Positions 53,787-63,480 of a DNA stretch of 64,000 nucleotides are shown piece after piece. The DNA comes from Gordonia hongkongensis (GTDB lineage: Bacteria > Actinomycetota > Actinomycetes > Mycobacteriales > Mycobacteriaceae). The stretch covers positions 2,666,001-2,730,000 of the forward strand of contig NZ_CP095552.1 of assembly GCF_023078355.1 (NCBI RefSeq), given 5' to 3'. Position numbers and translations under genes: made by a program. The notes below the pieces were generated by a model that saw nothing but the letters and a program-made list of their open reading frames with translations, did no database searches and was not told where the DNA came from. Every line of letters begins with the position of its first letter. The first letter of the stretch is position 1.

Positions 53787-53827
53787 TCGTGTAACACGAC
53801 CCTGGTCGGTCGACCGACTGGACCAGG
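53787..53827. promoter_or_regulatory. Palindromes in the nitrilase-operon leader
   Basis: TCGTGTAACACGA (53787-53799), a 5-bp-arm palindrome, and the hairpin CCTGGTC (53801-53807) / GACCAGG (53821-53827) enclosing GGTCGACC. They lie between the terminator-like stem and the first gene. Operator or leader structure; no GlnR box could be assigned with confidence. Confidence 0.4.
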
Positions 53828-53842
53828 CGTGCCCGACACATG

Positions 53843-53890
53843 AAAAATCCGACGAACCGGTCGGGTCGGGGGTCTGACCGGTTCGTCGGA
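53843..53890 (-). terminator. Intrinsic-terminator-like hairpin upstream of the nitrilase operon
   Basis: TCCGACGAACCGGTC (53848-53862) and GACCGGTTCGTCGGA (53876-53890) form a perfect 15-bp stem with a 13-nt loop. Read on the minus strand, it is followed at once by five U (53847-53843). No minus-strand gene lies upstream, so it either ends a small transcript or attenuates the nitrilase operon, 249 nt before its start codon. Confidence 0.65.
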
Positions 53891-53984
53891 CGAGACCCAG
53901 TGTATCCCTCGCCCCTGACGACGGTCCATCGAGGTATCCGCAATTCTGTGACCTGTCGGATTGCAGATACTTCAGCGTGCTCGC

Positions 53985-54105
53985 TGCCTGAGGAGCGAAG
54001 CGACCCCCATTGATCCCTGGCGAGGCCCGGAGCTTGCGGAGGGCCATGCACCCCCTGCTCCCTGAGGAGGCCCGGAGCTTGCGGAGGGCCGTCACGAAGG
54101 GTCTC
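53985..54105. repeat. CCCGGAGCTTGCGGAGGGCC repeats
   Basis: Two units of GAGGCCCGGAGCTTGCGGAGGGCC within a CTCCCTGAGGAG...CACGAAGGGTC framework, the same family as at 54960-55050. They fill the rest of the divergent nitrilase/ZIP gap. Confidence 0.7.
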
Positions 54106-54176
54106 CCCAACCCAACCCACCACACCTCCGCGCGCCGCAGTCGCCATCGCCCGCGACTCGGAGCAACCTTGTCTTC

Positions 54177-54863
54177 ATGCTGACTGCAGTTCTGTACGGG
54201 CTCGCAACCGCCATCCCCATCGCGGTCGGCGCGGCGATCGGTCTGCGCTGGAACCTGCCGAATCCGGTCCTGGCGACGCTGATGGCGTTCGGCGCGGGCA
54301 CGATGATCGCGGCAGTCTCGACCGAACTCTTCGAACCCGCCTTCACCCAGGCCGGCACCGGCGTCGCAGCCGTCGCGCTGTTCTCCGGGACCGCGGTCTA
54401 CGTCGTCGCCGACCGGCTCGTCGAGACCAAGCTCGGAGCCACGGCGATCGGTCCCGCACTGATGATCGGCGTCTTCCTCGACGGCGTACCGGAGAACACC
54501 GCGCTCGGCGTCTCACTGACCGCGGGTGGCTCGCTCGTGCTGGTGGTGGCGATTGCCGTCGGCAACGTCCCGGAAGCGGTGAGCGGCGCGTCGCTGATGC
54601 GGCGGGAGCACGACGCCTCGATGCGCTCCGCACTCGCGATGTGGACGTTCACCGCCGTCGTCCTCGTCGCTGTCACGGTCGGCGGTTACGCGATGGCCGA
54701 CGCCATCCCGGCGACCGCGATCAGCGTGGTCCAAGCCTTCGCCGGCGGCGCGACGCTCGGTGTGCTCGCCAACTCACTGATGCCGGAGGCCTACCGCGAA
54801 GGTGGCTGGTGGGTGGGCCTCGCGACCGCGGGCGGTTTCCTCCTCGCCTTCGTCCTCGGCTGA
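54177..54863 (+). CDS. ZIP-family metal transporter
   Basis: 228-aa polytopic protein: LTAVLYGLATAIPIAVGAAIGLRW, LATLMAFGAGTMIAAVSTELFEPA, the acidic metal helix GVFLDGVPENTALGVSL and the following IAVGNVPEAVSGASLM. Both contain ZIP-type Asn/Glu residues, though the usual His of HxxxE is replaced (DGVPEN and GNVPEA). Probably a divalent-metal or related transporter of the GufA-like branch. ATG start; no clear Shine-Dalgarno. Confidence 0.75.
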   Translation: MLTAVLYGLATAIPIAVGAAIGLRWNLPNPVLATLMAFGAGTMIAAVSTELFEPAFTQAGTGVAAVALFSGTAVYVVADRLVETKLGATAIGPALMIGVFLDGVPENTALGVSLTAGGSLVLVVAIAVGNVPEAVSGASLMRREHDASMRSALAMWTFTAVVLVAVTVGGYAMADAIPATAISVVQAFAGGATLGVLANSLMPEAYREGGWWVGLATAGGFLLAFVLG

Positions 54864-54896
54864 CCGCTTACTCCTCCCCGAGGATGGCGTACCTAA

Positions 54897-55050
54897 TGCT
54901 CCATGAGGTGCGAGGAGCGCAAGCGACGAGCCACGAAGGGCGCCCGCAACCCCGCCGCTTCCTGAGGAGGCCCGGAGCTTGCGGAGGGCCGTCACCCCCT
55001 GCTCCCTGAGGAGGCCCGGAGCTTGCGGAGGGCCGTCACGAAGGGTCCCG
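54897..55050. repeat. Dispersed repeat cluster between ZIP and esterase genes
   Basis: A head CTCCATGAGGTGCGAGGAGCG and tail GAGCCACGAAGGGCG (54899-54940) are followed by two TGAGGAGGCCCGGAGCTTGCGGAGGGCC units (from ~54963 and ~55007) and a CACGAAGGGTCC tail. Confidence 0.75.
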
Positions 55051-55072
55051 CCCAAACGCAAAGCCCACCCCC

Positions 55073-56188
55073 TCAGTGCGTCTGCGCAGCCTCGGGGTCT
55101 CCTTCGACATGCCCTTCGGCCAACTCCGACAACGCCCGGAACACCCGCTTCGACGCCTCGGCCCAGGGCATGAGGATGGGGAAGACGTGGAACATGCCGG
55201 GTTCTTCGATGGCGTGGGTCGTCACGTCCGACGCCTCGAGCCGTGCCGCGAAGTCGCGTATGCCGTCGCGGAACATCTCGCTGCCGCCCCAGCACACGAA
55301 CGTCGGTGGGAACCACGACGGATCGGGTTCACCGTTGATCGGTGACACCCGCGCGTCGTTCGGCTGGACGCCATGCAGGTACGGCGTGACCGGGATGCTC
55401 CAGGGGAGGATGTCGTAGGGCGCGTTGTCGGTGATCGACGGGTGGTCGAGGTCGAGGTCGATCTCGGGGGAGAACAACGCCAAAGCGCCCGGACGCGGTA
55501 GGTCGTGGTCCCGAAGGTAGGCCACCAGCGACGCCGCGAGACCACCGCCACCGGAGTCGCCGGCGACGATGATGTGTTCTGGGTCGACATCGCGTCCCAG
55601 CAGTCCGCGGTAGACGTCGGCTGCGTCGTGAACGCCTGCGGGAAAAGGGAATTCAGGTGCCATCCGATAGTCGGCGATGAACACCTCATGCCCGGAGATC
55701 CGTACGAGCGACGACGCGAACGCCGAGTACATCATCGGCGAGGTACCGATGTAACCGCCGCCGTGGAGGTACAGGATGGTTGCGCCGATCTCCTGCTTGT
55801 CGTCAAAGTCGTCGACATATGCGTCGGAACTCGCCTTGGCACGACACCACAGCCCGGGCACGCCGCCGACGATGTCGTCGGTGAGTTCGACGCCGTCGGT
55901 CAGCTCGACGAAGGGCGGCATCACGACGCGGCACACGTCGTCGAGGATCTTCTCCATCGACCGGAACTCCTCGATCGGCAGTCCCATCGAGTAGCCCATG
56001 AACGCACGGATGGTCTGGCGGGTGACGGACTGGCCAAGGTTGTCGAGCAGCCCGGACGGGCCCGACCACGGCTTGCGGAACGGGACCCGCGCGAGGCCGT
56101 TGATCATGCTCTGCGCGAGTCCGACGACGGTCAGCGCGGTCACCGGCGCCGACGCGGTCTGGACCTCCGGACGATCAGCCATCACCAT
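55073..56188 (-). CDS. HSL-type alpha/beta hydrolase (esterase/lipase)
   Basis: 371 aa. The oxyanion motif ILYLHGGGYIGTSP and nucleophile elbow IIVAGDSGGGGLAASL, with catalytic Asp near DPSWFPPTFVCWGGSEMFRDG and His in EEPGMFHVFPIL, define the hormone-sensitive-lipase group. The N-terminal ~110 residues are a helical cap. Start ATG 56188 (a second ATG two codons on). Divergent from jetA with 124 bp between; no functional link is seen. Confidence 0.87.
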   Translation of the reverse strand: MVMADRPEVQTASAPVTALTVVGLAQSMINGLARVPFRKPWSGPSGLLDNLGQSVTRQTIRAFMGYSMGLPIEEFRSMEKILDDVCRVVMPPFVELTDGVELTDDIVGGVPGLWCRAKASSDAYVDDFDDKQEIGATILYLHGGGYIGTSPMMYSAFASSLVRISGHEVFIADYRMAPEFPFPAGVHDAADVYRGLLGRDVDPEHIIVAGDSGGGGLAASLVAYLRDHDLPRPGALALFSPEIDLDLDHPSITDNAPYDILPWSIPVTPYLHGVQPNDARVSPINGEPDPSWFPPTFVCWGGSEMFRDGIRDFAARLEASDVTTHAIEEPGMFHVFPILMPWAEASKRVFRALSELAEGHVEGDPEAAQTH

Positions 56189-56312
56189 GCCGCCAAGCGT
56201 AACGAGCGTGCCGGTGCCCGGCTGGACACGCGACCCACCGGGTGGGGCGGCGGTCGCCAGGCGTGGCAGACTACCCGGGTCCTCTAGTCCCCGAGATCCC
56301 CGTGAGGCGGCG

Positions 56313-57722
56313 ATGGAGTTCTCAGCCTTCCCGGCTCCGGTCGAGGCCCCCGGCGCGTCGAGCGGCGCCGAGTCTGTGCAGCTCACGCTGGCCGACGCGT
56401 GGGAATCGAACCGCTCGATCCAGAAGTCGGCGGTGGGACGACTCTTCGCGGCCACCAACTCGGCTCTCTACGTCACCTTGATGGAACGTCACCTCGACTA
56501 CGGCGCCAAACTGTCCGAGACCGAGCTGACCGTGCGCCTGGACCGCGACCTCGCCGACCTCGACCTCACCGATCAGGCAACCGGCCTCGACCTGGTCAAA
56601 CTCTGGGCTCGGCAGGGCTGGCTGCACCGCGTCACCGACACCACCGACCCGCACGCCCCGAACCTGTGCCACCTGACCAGTGAGGCGCGGTCGGTCCTGG
56701 ACTTCATGCGGCGTCAGCGTCGCGAGGACTCGATCGCCACCGGCGGCTCCATCACCGGTATCGCCGCCGAGCTCCGACGCGTCGCGGGTCAGGTCAGCAA
56801 CGACCCCGACCAGATCCGTTCGGAGATCGAGGCGCAGATGTCCGACCTCGACGCCGAACTCGCCGACCTCGACGCCGGCCGACGCCCCCCGGTCGACCTG
56901 CGCGTGGCCGAGGACGCCGCCCGCACAATCGGCTACCAGATGGAGCAGATCATCTCCGACATCGGGCAGTACGGCGCGATGCTCGACCGCATCACCACCG
57001 CGCTGCTCGACGACCCCGGCGACTCCGACCTCGCCTACCGCGATCGCCAGCGTCAGCTATTCGACGACTACGAGGCGCTCCTCGACTCGCCGCAGTCCGC
57101 GTCGTACCAGGCGTTCTCGCACCTGATCCAGGATCCGGAGCGTCGCGCGCGCCTGAAGTCCGATATCGAGACCATTATCGACAGCTTCCCGGGCATTGAC
57201 GCAGGCCTGCGGTCGGTGATGGACAACTTCTTCGGCCTCGTGACCCAGCAGATGGCCGAGGTCGGCCGAACCCGGCAGCGGTGTGCACGCCGTATCCGAC
57301 GCTTCGTCGCGTCCGGCACGCTCGAGCAGAGCCGCGGTCTGGCCCGCCAGCTCAACGACGCCCTGGCCACCGCCAACGAACTGCTCAAGACGTCACTCGC
57401 CGATCGTCGCATCGGTTACGAGCTACCCCTGGCCGCGCCGACGGTGAACTCGATCGGCCGACTCGCCTTCGAGATCCGCGAACACGTGCCGCCCGCGCCG
57501 GCGCTCCCGGCCGCCGTCGACGCCGATCTCACGTCGTTCGCATCGCTGTCGGGCCAGGTCGACACCACCGAACTCACCGACACCGTGAATGCCGCGGTCG
57601 CCACCGGGCCCGTCGCCCTCGCCGACGTCATCGACGGACTCGAGGAGCCGTACCTCGCGCACGTGATCGTCCTGTGGTCGTGGGCCTCGAAACAGCAAGC
57701 GGCAGGGGGAAGGTACCGATGA
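56313..57722 (+). CDS. jetA: JetA/MksF-like condensin subunit (DUF3375)
   Basis: 469 aa, DUF3375. The N-terminal winged-helix-like part is [37 protein letters not shown]...; long helices follow ([55 protein letters not shown]), and the C-terminal part is [16 protein letters not shown]3375 proteins are the kleisin-like subunit of Wadjet/MksBEF complexes that act on plasmid DNA. First gene of the operon; the stop overlaps an ATG of a 35-codon ORF. Confidence 0.88.
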   Translation: MEFSAFPAPVEAPGASSGAESVQLTLADAWESNRSIQKSAVGRLFAATNSALYVTLMERHLDYGAKLSETELTVRLDRDLADLDLTDQATGLDLVKLWARQGWLHRVTDTTDPHAPNLCHLTSEARSVLDFMRRQRREDSIATGGSITGIAAELRRVAGQVSNDPDQIRSEIEAQMSDLDAELADLDAGRRPPVDLRVAEDAARTIGYQMEQIISDIGQYGAMLDRITTALLDDPGDSDLAYRDRQRQLFDDYEALLDSPQSASYQAFSHLIQDPERRARLKSDIETIIDSFPGIDAGLRSVMDNFFGLVTQQMAEVGRTRQRCARRIRRFVASGTLEQSRGLARQLNDALATANELLKTSLADRRIGYELPLAAPTVNSIGRLAFEIREHVPPAPALPAAVDADLTSFASLSGQVDTTELTDTVNAAVATGPVALADVIDGLEEPYLAHVIVLWSWASKQQAAGGRYR

Positions 57723-57826
57723 CCACCGTCCGCTTCCGGTCCCTCATCGGCGACGACCACGCCATCGAAGTCCCCGACCTGACCTTCACCGAACCGATTC
57801 CGACTGCGGAGGTCGACGCCGAATGA
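57719..57826 (+). CDS. 35-aa ORF coupled between jetA and jetB
   Basis: ATG overlaps the jetA stop (ATGA) and its TGA overlaps the jetB ATG (ATGA). The peptide begins [21 protein letters not shown] and ends in an acidic stretch (TAEVDAE). The ATG has GGGGGAAGG 5 nt upstream, a strong ribosome-binding site. The double coupling suggests it is translated, either as a small subunit or as a ribosome bridge to jetB. I recognise no family. Confidence 0.55.
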   Translation: MTTVRFRSLIGDDHAIEVPDLTFTEPIPTAEVDAE

Positions 57827-58806
57827 CCACCACCGACGAGACCGACCCCTCGCTCCCTGAGGAAGCCAACAACATGCTCCCTGAGGTGCGAGCGCAGCGA
57901 GCCACGAAGGGCGACCCTGCGAAGCGAGCGGACGACTCTCTGCCCCCTGAGGTGCGAGCGGACGACCCTCTGCTCCCTGAGGTGCGAGCGCAGCGAGCCA
58001 CGAAGGGCGACCCCAAGTCCGACGCTGCGACCAGCGCCCCCGCGACCCCCGACGAATTCGCCGGCTTCGACGACCTGCCCACCGTCGCGAACCGCGCGGC
58101 GACCCACACGCCGAACGCTCCCCGCTTCGACGGCGACGTCAGCGAGCTGCCCGACCGCGCGTGCTGGGCACTGCAGAACCTGTTGACCCGCCGCTACGTC
58201 AGCGGCGACCGGCAGCCGCAGCTGTGGTCGTGGGTGGCCGAATACCAGGACGTGCTGCGCGGTCGTCTCTCCGAACTCGACCTCCGGCTGCGCATCGTCG
58301 ACGAACTGCAGGTCGCCTTCGTCGAGCAGGCCGGATACGACTCGCGGTGGGGCCGAAAGATCCTTAAGCGCGAGACGATTCACACCTACGACGCCATCCT
58401 GGCGTTGCACCTGGCCAAGTACGTGCGTGCCGCTCGCGACGAGCCGGTCCTGATCACCCGCGAGGAGATCCACGAGCTGTTCGCCGGCGTCACCAACACC
58501 ATCGACCGCGACCTCGCGCTCTTCGACAAGCGAATCGAACGCGCCCTGGACAAGATGGAGGAGCTCGAGTTTCTGCGCAAGCAGCGCGACGACGCCGACA
58601 CCTTCATCGTCAGCCCGGTGATCTCCGCGGTGATGACGGCGTCGGTGATCACCGACCTACAGCGACAATTCGAGCAGTTCATCGGATCCGGTGACACCGG
58701 GGAAGTGCCGCCGGAGGACCTCGCCGACGAGCCTGCGGAACGCGACGACGACGCTGCCGACCTCGACAATGCGTACGGCGAGAACGACGAAGGAGACGAC
58801 TGGTGA
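57823..58806 (+). CDS. jetB: JetB/MksE-like condensin subunit (DUF4194) with repeat insert
   Basis: 327 aa. The DUF4194 core runs from about residue 85: [77 protein letters not shown], then a KITE-like region ([18 protein letters not shown]) and an acidic tail. Residues ~8-66 ([17 protein letters not shown] repeated) come from in-frame copies of the dispersed repeat. The ATG and stop overlap the 35-codon ORF and jetC. Confidence 0.87.
   Translation: MTTTDETDPSLPEEANNMLPEVRAQRATKGDPAKRADDSLPPEVRADDPLLPEVRAQRATKGDPKSDAATSAPATPDEFAGFDDLPTVANRAATHTPNAPRFDGDVSELPDRACWALQNLLTRRYVSGDRQPQLWSWVAEYQDVLRGRLSELDLRLRIVDELQVAFVEQAGYDSRWGRKILKRETIHTYDAILALHLAKYVRAARDEPVLITREEIHELFAGVTNTIDRDLALFDKRIERALDKMEELEFLRKQRDDADTFIVSPVISAVMTASVITDLQRQFEQFIGSGDTGEVPPEDLADEPAERDDDAADLDNAYGENDEGDDW
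57850..58015 (+). repeat. Dispersed repeats in frame at the 5' end of jetB
   Basis: Three CTCCCTGAG(G)- or CCCCTGAGGTGCGAGCG-type heads with two CGAGCCACGAAGGGCGACCC tails, close relatives of the units at 14.4 and 54.9 kb, are all translated in one frame. Confidence 0.8.
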
Positions 58807-61800
58807 GCGGGCAGGTCGACCAGTACCACCTGTCCCGGTTGCAGCTGATCAACTGGGGCGTGTTCGACGGGTATCACTCGATCCCGTTCAGTCCCAACGG
58901 TTCTCTGATCACCGGGTCGTCGGGTAGCGGTAAGTCGTCGTTGCTCGACGCCATCTCGCTGGCGTTCCTGCCGGATCATCGACGCAACTTCAACGCCTCG
59001 GGCGATGCGACGGCGGCCGGATCCTCCAGCGGCAAGCGCACGGTCGGCAAGTACGTGCGCGGCGCGTGGGGTGAGCGGCGCGACGGCACCAACGCCCACC
59101 GCGAGATCATGTACCTGCGGGGCACCGGCCCGGCGTGGGCGGCCATCGCGGTCACGTACACCTCAAGCTCCGGCGAGGCCATCACCGGCCTGGTGCTGAA
59201 ATGGCTTGCCGCGGGCAAGATGACCGACGCGCACAGCTCGTACTTCATCTACGACGGCGACGCCGACATCGTCGAGGCCTGCAACGAGTGGGCCGCCAAC
59301 AACTACAACTCGGCCAAGTTCCGCGACCGCGGCTGGCGCGGCGGACCCGGCGAGGGCAAGTACCTCTCGACGCTGTACTCACTCATCGGAATCCGCGGCT
59401 CCGACGCCGCCCAGCAGCTCCTCGGAAAGGCCAAGTCGCTCAAGAGCGTCGGCGGACTCGCGCAGTTCGTGCGGGAGTTCATGCTCGACGCCCCGACCAG
59501 CATCGTCGGCATCGCCGACGCCCTCGACCAGATCGACCCGCTCGTCGAAGCCCGCGAACTACTCGACGTCGCGCGCCGCAAGCGCACCATCCTCGGCAAC
59601 ATCGAGGAGGTGCACGAGCGGTACGCGGGGGAGTCGGCCACCTTCTCCGTCCTCGACACCATCGACAACACCACCATCCGCAGCTACGTCAACAACCTGC
59701 GGATCCACAACGCGCAGCCCGAGGTCGCCGACCTCGACGACCAGATCACCCGCCTCGACGGCGATCTCGCCGCGCTGACCACCCAGCACGACCAGCTCCG
59801 CCAGGACCACAGCCTGCTGCTGTCCCGGATCGCCACGTCCACCGGCGACCTCGCTCCGCTGCGCGAACAGCTCGGCGGCGCACAGAAGCTCAGCACCGAG
59901 GTCACCGCCCGACGCAACGCGTACGAGGACAAGGTCTCCGCGCTCGGCTTCACCCCGCCCACCCGGGCCGAGGGATTCTGGCTGCTCCGCGAGGAACTCA
60001 CGGAGGAGGCCGCCAAGATCGACGGTCAGCTCGACGCCGGGCGCGCCCACTATGCCGAGGCACTGGCCAGCGAGGTCGCCGCACGTACCCGCCGCGACGC
60101 CGCGTTGGAGGAATTGGGCCGCGTCGAGAACGCCGGCTCCGCGCTGCCGCGCACCGAGCACGAGATGCGCCGCGCCATCGCCCACGGACTCCAGATCGAC
60201 GAGTCCGAGCTGAAGTACGTCGCCGAGCTCGTCGAACTCGACCCCGACGAAGAGCGCTGGCGCCTAGCCGTCGAGAAGGTCCTGCGGAACGTCGGCCTGC
60301 GCCTGCTGGTGCCGGACAAACACTTCCGCGCCGCCCTGCGGTTCGTGAACTCGCACGACATGCGCGGCCGGATCCAGCTGCACCAGGCCGACTCTCGCCC
60401 GATGCCAGTCCTGGAACCGGGGACCCTGGCGTCGAAGCTGCGTCCCGTCGACGCCTCGCACCCGTGCGCGGCCGAGGCGATGACGGTGCTGTCGAAGCTG
60501 GGCAACCACATGTGCGTCGACAGTCCCGGCGAGTTCTCCCAGCACGCCAAGGCTGTCACCGACCAGGGTCTGCGCAAGGATTCGGCGAAGCTCGCGGTGA
60601 AGGACGACCGCCAGCAGCTGCGCCGGTCGCAGTACATCTTCGTCGGCGACGTCGCGTCGAAGATCGCCGCCCTGCGCGATGAACTCGAGTACGAGGAACG
60701 GGCGTTCGAGGATGCCCGCCAGGATTGCGCAGAGCTCGATCGTGAGCGCAGCGCCAAGGAACGGCGCCGCGACGCGTATCGCCGTGTGTGCGAGCAGTTC
60801 ACGCAGTGGAACGAGATCGACGTCGACTCCGTCGATGACCGCGTCGACCAGCTCACCGATCAGTACGACCTCCTGATCGAGGAGAATCCCGACGTCGAGG
60901 CGTTGCAGCGCAAGGCCGAGGACCTGTGGGAGCAGGTCCGCAACGCAATCTCGCAGGCCGCGTTGGTCAAAGACAAGATCGCCCGTCAGGATTCGCGGCG
61001 CACGCAGCTCCTCGACCTCATCGACCGGTTGAAGCCCGAAGACGTTCCCGCTCAGGCGGAGAAGACCCTCGACGGTTTCCGCGAGGACCTCTCGGCAACC
61101 CTCGACGTGCTCAACCCGGAGCCGTACCGCCAGGAGATCGTCAAGGCCGCGAGCCGCGAGCGCGACCGGATGCGCTCTGATGCCCGACGATCACGCGACG
61201 AGCTGGCCCGGATCCTGGACACCTACGACGAGGAGTTCCCTGACGCCATCCCCAACGACAGTGACGACTTCGACGAACGCATCCACGACTATGTCGCCGT
61301 CTGCCGCCGCATCGACGAGCGCGAGCTGCCGTCGGCCTACGAGCGGATGCGCCGCCTGATCACCGAGCAGGCCCCCGGCGCGATCCTCGGCCTGCACATG
61401 GCCGCCGACGCCGAGGAACGACGCATCGTCGAGCAGATCGAGCGCGTCAACACCGGGCTGGGCGCGGTGGCGTTCAACCGCGGCACCCGCCTGCGGCTGG
61501 TCCCGGGCCGCAAGAAGCTCGCCGCGGTCGAGGAGCTGACCGAGAAGGCCCGCCAGATCTCCAACCGCGCAACGGCGGTCAGCTTCGGTGATGAGCAGGC
61601 CATCCTCGAGCAGTACTCCGACATCCTGCTGCTGCGCGAACGCCTCGCCGGCAACACCCCGGAGGACCGCCAGTGGACGCGCGACGCCCTTGACGTGCGC
61701 AACCGCTTCGACTTCTACTGCGAAGAGCATGACGCAGAGTCGGGGGAGACCATCCGGACCTACTCCAACGCCGGCGACAACTCCGGTGGCGAGCAGGAGA

Positions 61801-62147
61801 AGCTGATGGCCTTCTGTCTCGCCGGCGCGCTGAGCTTCAACCTTGCCAGCCCTCACGGCAACGACAACCGGCCCATCTTCGCCCAGCTGATGCTCGACGA
61901 GGCGTTCTCGAAGTCGGACCCGCAGTTCGCCCAGCAGGCGCTGTCGGCGTTCCGGAAGTTCGGGTTCCAGCTGATCATCGTGGCCACAGTCCAGAACACC
62001 AGCACCATTCAGCCGTACGTGGACAACGTTGTGATGGTGTCGAAGACAGAGGCTGGGCCGGAGTTGCGGCCGGTTGCTACCGCTACGTCGACAGGGATCA
62101 GAGCGTTCTCGGAGCTGAGGCGGTCGGGGAGTCAGTTGCCAGTGTGA
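58803..62147 (+). CDS. jetC: JetC/MksB-like SMC ATPase
   Basis: 1114 aa. N-terminal Walker [15 protein letters not shown] (residues 38-51); long coiled-coil arms with a hinge-like globular region near 480-620 ([29 protein letters not shown] segment). C-terminal signature [18 protein letters not shown] (~993) and Walker [16 protein letters not shown] (~1025), then [25 protein letters not shown]. This is the SMC-like motor that loops DNA in Wadjet; GTG start coupled to jetB. The usual fourth subunit (JetD/MksG nuclease) does not follow. Confidence 0.92.
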   Translation: MSGQVDQYHLSRLQLINWGVFDGYHSIPFSPNGSLITGSSGSGKSSLLDAISLAFLPDHRRNFNASGDATAAGSSSGKRTVGKYVRGAWGERRDGTNAHREIMYLRGTGPAWAAIAVTYTSSSGEAITGLVLKWLAAGKMTDAHSSYFIYDGDADIVEACNEWAANNYNSAKFRDRGWRGGPGEGKYLSTLYSLIGIRGSDAAQQLLGKAKSLKSVGGLAQFVREFMLDAPTSIVGIADALDQIDPLVEARELLDVARRKRTILGNIEEVHERYAGESATFSVLDTIDNTTIRSYVNNLRIHNAQPEVADLDDQITRLDGDLAALTTQHDQLRQDHSLLLSRIATSTGDLAPLREQLGGAQKLSTEVTARRNAYEDKVSALGFTPPTRAEGFWLLREELTEEAAKIDGQLDAGRAHYAEALASEVAARTRRDAALEELGRVENAGSALPRTEHEMRRAIAHGLQIDESELKYVAELVELDPDEERWRLAVEKVLRNVGLRLLVPDKHFRAALRFVNSHDMRGRIQLHQADSRPMPVLEPGTLASKLRPVDASHPCAAEAMTVLSKLGNHMCVDSPGEFSQHAKAVTDQGLRKDSAKLAVKDDRQQLRRSQYIFVGDVASKIAALRDELEYEERAFEDARQDCAELDRERSAKERRRDAYRRVCEQFTQWNEIDVDSVDDRVDQLTDQYDLLIEENPDVEALQRKAEDLWEQVRNAISQAALVKDKIARQDSRRTQLLDLIDRLKPEDVPAQAEKTLDGFREDLSATLDVLNPEPYRQEIVKAASRERDRMRSDARRSRDELARILDTYDEEFPDAIPNDSDDFDERIHDYVAVCRRIDERELPSAYERMRRLITEQAPGAILGLHMAADAEERRIVEQIERVNTGLGAVAFNRGTRLRLVPGRKKLAAVEELTEKARQISNRATAVSFGDEQAILEQYSDILLLRERLAGNTPEDRQWTRDALDVRNRFDFYCEEHDAESGETIRTYSNAGDNSGGEQEKLMAFCLAGALSFNLASPHGNDNRPIFAQLMLDEAFSKSDPQFAQQALSAFRKFGFQLIIVATVQNTSTIQPYVDNVVMVSKTEAGPELRPVATATSTGIRAFSELRRSGSQLPV

Positions 62148-62372
62148 GTGTCCCTACCCGCCGACATCGAAGGTCGAAGGGAAGGCGTCCTTGAGCCTCG
62201 GCGTACACCCAAAAGGACACAGTATTCACGCTTTCTGGCGCGCCTGCGTTGCAGGCCAGACCTCCTCCATCAGGTTGCAACCCTGCTAGTTCCGTCACAG
62301 CAGGTCGGCGCCGAGTCATCGAAACCGATGGGCGGGGACTGTCGGTCGTTCTGCCCGAAGGAGGGTCCTATC

Positions 62373-62401
62373 TTGACAGCTGCGTGAACAAGGTTCACAC
62401 T
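62373..62401 (+). promoter_or_regulatory. Sigma-70-type promoter of the ParA-like gene
   Basis: Perfect -35 TTGACA (62373-62378), 17 bp, then a weak -10-like CACACT (62396-62401). The upstream operator covers the spacer and -10. Confidence 0.5.
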
Positions 62402-62425
62402 AGTCCTTACGTGAACATCTTTCAC
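62384..62425. promoter_or_regulatory. Two 15-bp palindromic operators
   Basis: GTGAACAAGGTTCAC (62384-62398) and GTGAACATCTTTCAC (62411-62425) are 15-bp palindromes of the same type, 27 bp apart start to start. They lie over the promoter and directly before the ribosome-binding site AGGGGAAGG. They suggest autoregulation by the following HTH-ATPase or its partner. Confidence 0.6.
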
Positions 62426-62436
62426 AGGGGAAGGCG

Positions 62437-63480
62437 ATGGCGGACGAACTCGTCGGACTGGCGGAGGTTGCGGAACTCGCAAAAGTAGGCCGCAACGTGG
62501 TCGCAAACTGGAGAAACAGGGATGATCGCTTTCCGACGCCTGTGGCTGAGTTGCGGAGCGGTCCCGTATTTAGTCGCGGATCTATCGATAGGTACTTACG
62601 AAGAAGGGGTAGACACATGGCGAGTGTTATTTCGACAATAAACCTAAAGGGTGGGGTGGGAAAGACTACAACTACCATTGGTTTAGCGGAATTACTGGCG
62701 ACGCAATTCAAGAAACGCGTTCTGGTGATTGATCTCGATCCGCAAACCAACGCAACTACTGTGCTAATCGGCGAAGAGAAGTGGCGCAAACTCAACGACC
62801 ACGGTTTCACCTTGGCCTCACTGTTCGAGGATGCCTTGCGGGCAGAGGGGGAGGACAGTCGATTCGTATTGGAGAAGGTTTTACAGAAGAACGTCAGCCC
62901 AGTTGCGGAAGTCCGCAACGTTGACTTACTTCCTTCGTCCCTGGACCTGATTGACGTCCAAGACCGTTTAGCCTCAATGTCGTCTGGCAAATTTTATTCG
63001 AACAATCCAACTGATCTTCTTCGTCGTGCTGTGAAACCGATTCTTGATAACTATGACTACGTGCTTGTTGATTGCCCGCCAAACCTCGGGATTGTCACTT
63101 TGAATGGGCTCAGGATTAGCGATGGCTACATCATCCCAACGATCCCAGATGTGTTAAGTACATACGGAATTCCCCAGATCCAATCGCGAGTAGAGGCTTT
63201 TGCGCACAATCTTGGAGACACGATCCATGAATTAGGAATCGTCGTCACCAAGTACAGGGCCGCTTCCACCGTGCACAACGCGACCATTAAACGTCTTCGC
63301 GAGAGTGATGACTTGCCGGTTGTGTTCGATACGGTAATACCCGAGGCGAACGCCATAGCCGGGTCCGCGGAGTTTGCGGGCACGTCTACCCTCCGCCAGA
63401 AGTATCAATACCAGGGAGGTCACGAAGTTTTTCGGACCTTGGCTGGCGAGTTCATCAAGGCAGTCGAGGATGTGACATGA
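62437..63480 (+). CDS. ParA-type ATPase with N-terminal helix-turn-helix
   Basis: 347 aa. Residues ~5-58 (LVGLAEVAELAKVGRNVVANWRN, then FSRGSIDRYLRRRG) look like an AlpA/MerR-like HTH. The ParA deviant Walker A INLKGGVGKTTTTIG follows (~70-83), then VLVIDLDPQTNATT, YVLVDCPPNLGIVTLNGLRISDGYIIPTIPDVLS and ELGIVVTKYRAAS. An internal ATG at 62617 begins a standard ParA (MASVISTINLKGGVG). Codon use is markedly AT-richer than its neighbours, pointing to transfer. Partner gene overlaps by ATGA. Plasmid or phage partition and silencing-type roles are all possible. Confidence 0.85.
   Translation: MADELVGLAEVAELAKVGRNVVANWRNRDDRFPTPVAELRSGPVFSRGSIDRYLRRRGRHMASVISTINLKGGVGKTTTTIGLAELLATQFKKRVLVIDLDPQTNATTVLIGEEKWRKLNDHGFTLASLFEDALRAEGEDSRFVLEKVLQKNVSPVAEVRNVDLLPSSLDLIDVQDRLASMSSGKFYSNNPTDLLRRAVKPILDNYDYVLVDCPPNLGIVTLNGLRISDGYIIPTIPDVLSTYGIPQIQSRVEAFAHNLGDTIHELGIVVTKYRAASTVHNATIKRLRESDDLPVVFDTVIPEANAIAGSAEFAGTSTLRQKYQYQGGHEVFRTLAGEFIKAVEDVT

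Larger units (their letters stand above)
62148..62436. other. Junction region between the Wadjet genes and AT-richer DNA
   Basis: 289 bp with no gene. Base composition falls from very GC-rich in jetC to about half A/T in the downstream ParA gene. The right part carries the promoter and operators of that gene. No direct repeat, tRNA remnant or jetD remnant could be recognised. Confidence 0.5.

Noticed and set aside
53734..54147. Possible minus-strand genes in the nitrilase/ZIP divergent gap
   Set aside because: The open frames cross the hairpin and the dispersed repeats and show no family features or ribosome-binding sites.
62384..62425. Possible parS centromere sites
   Set aside because: The palindromes GTGAAC...GTTCAC are the reverse arrangement of the chromosomal parS core and sit on a promoter; operators are more likely.
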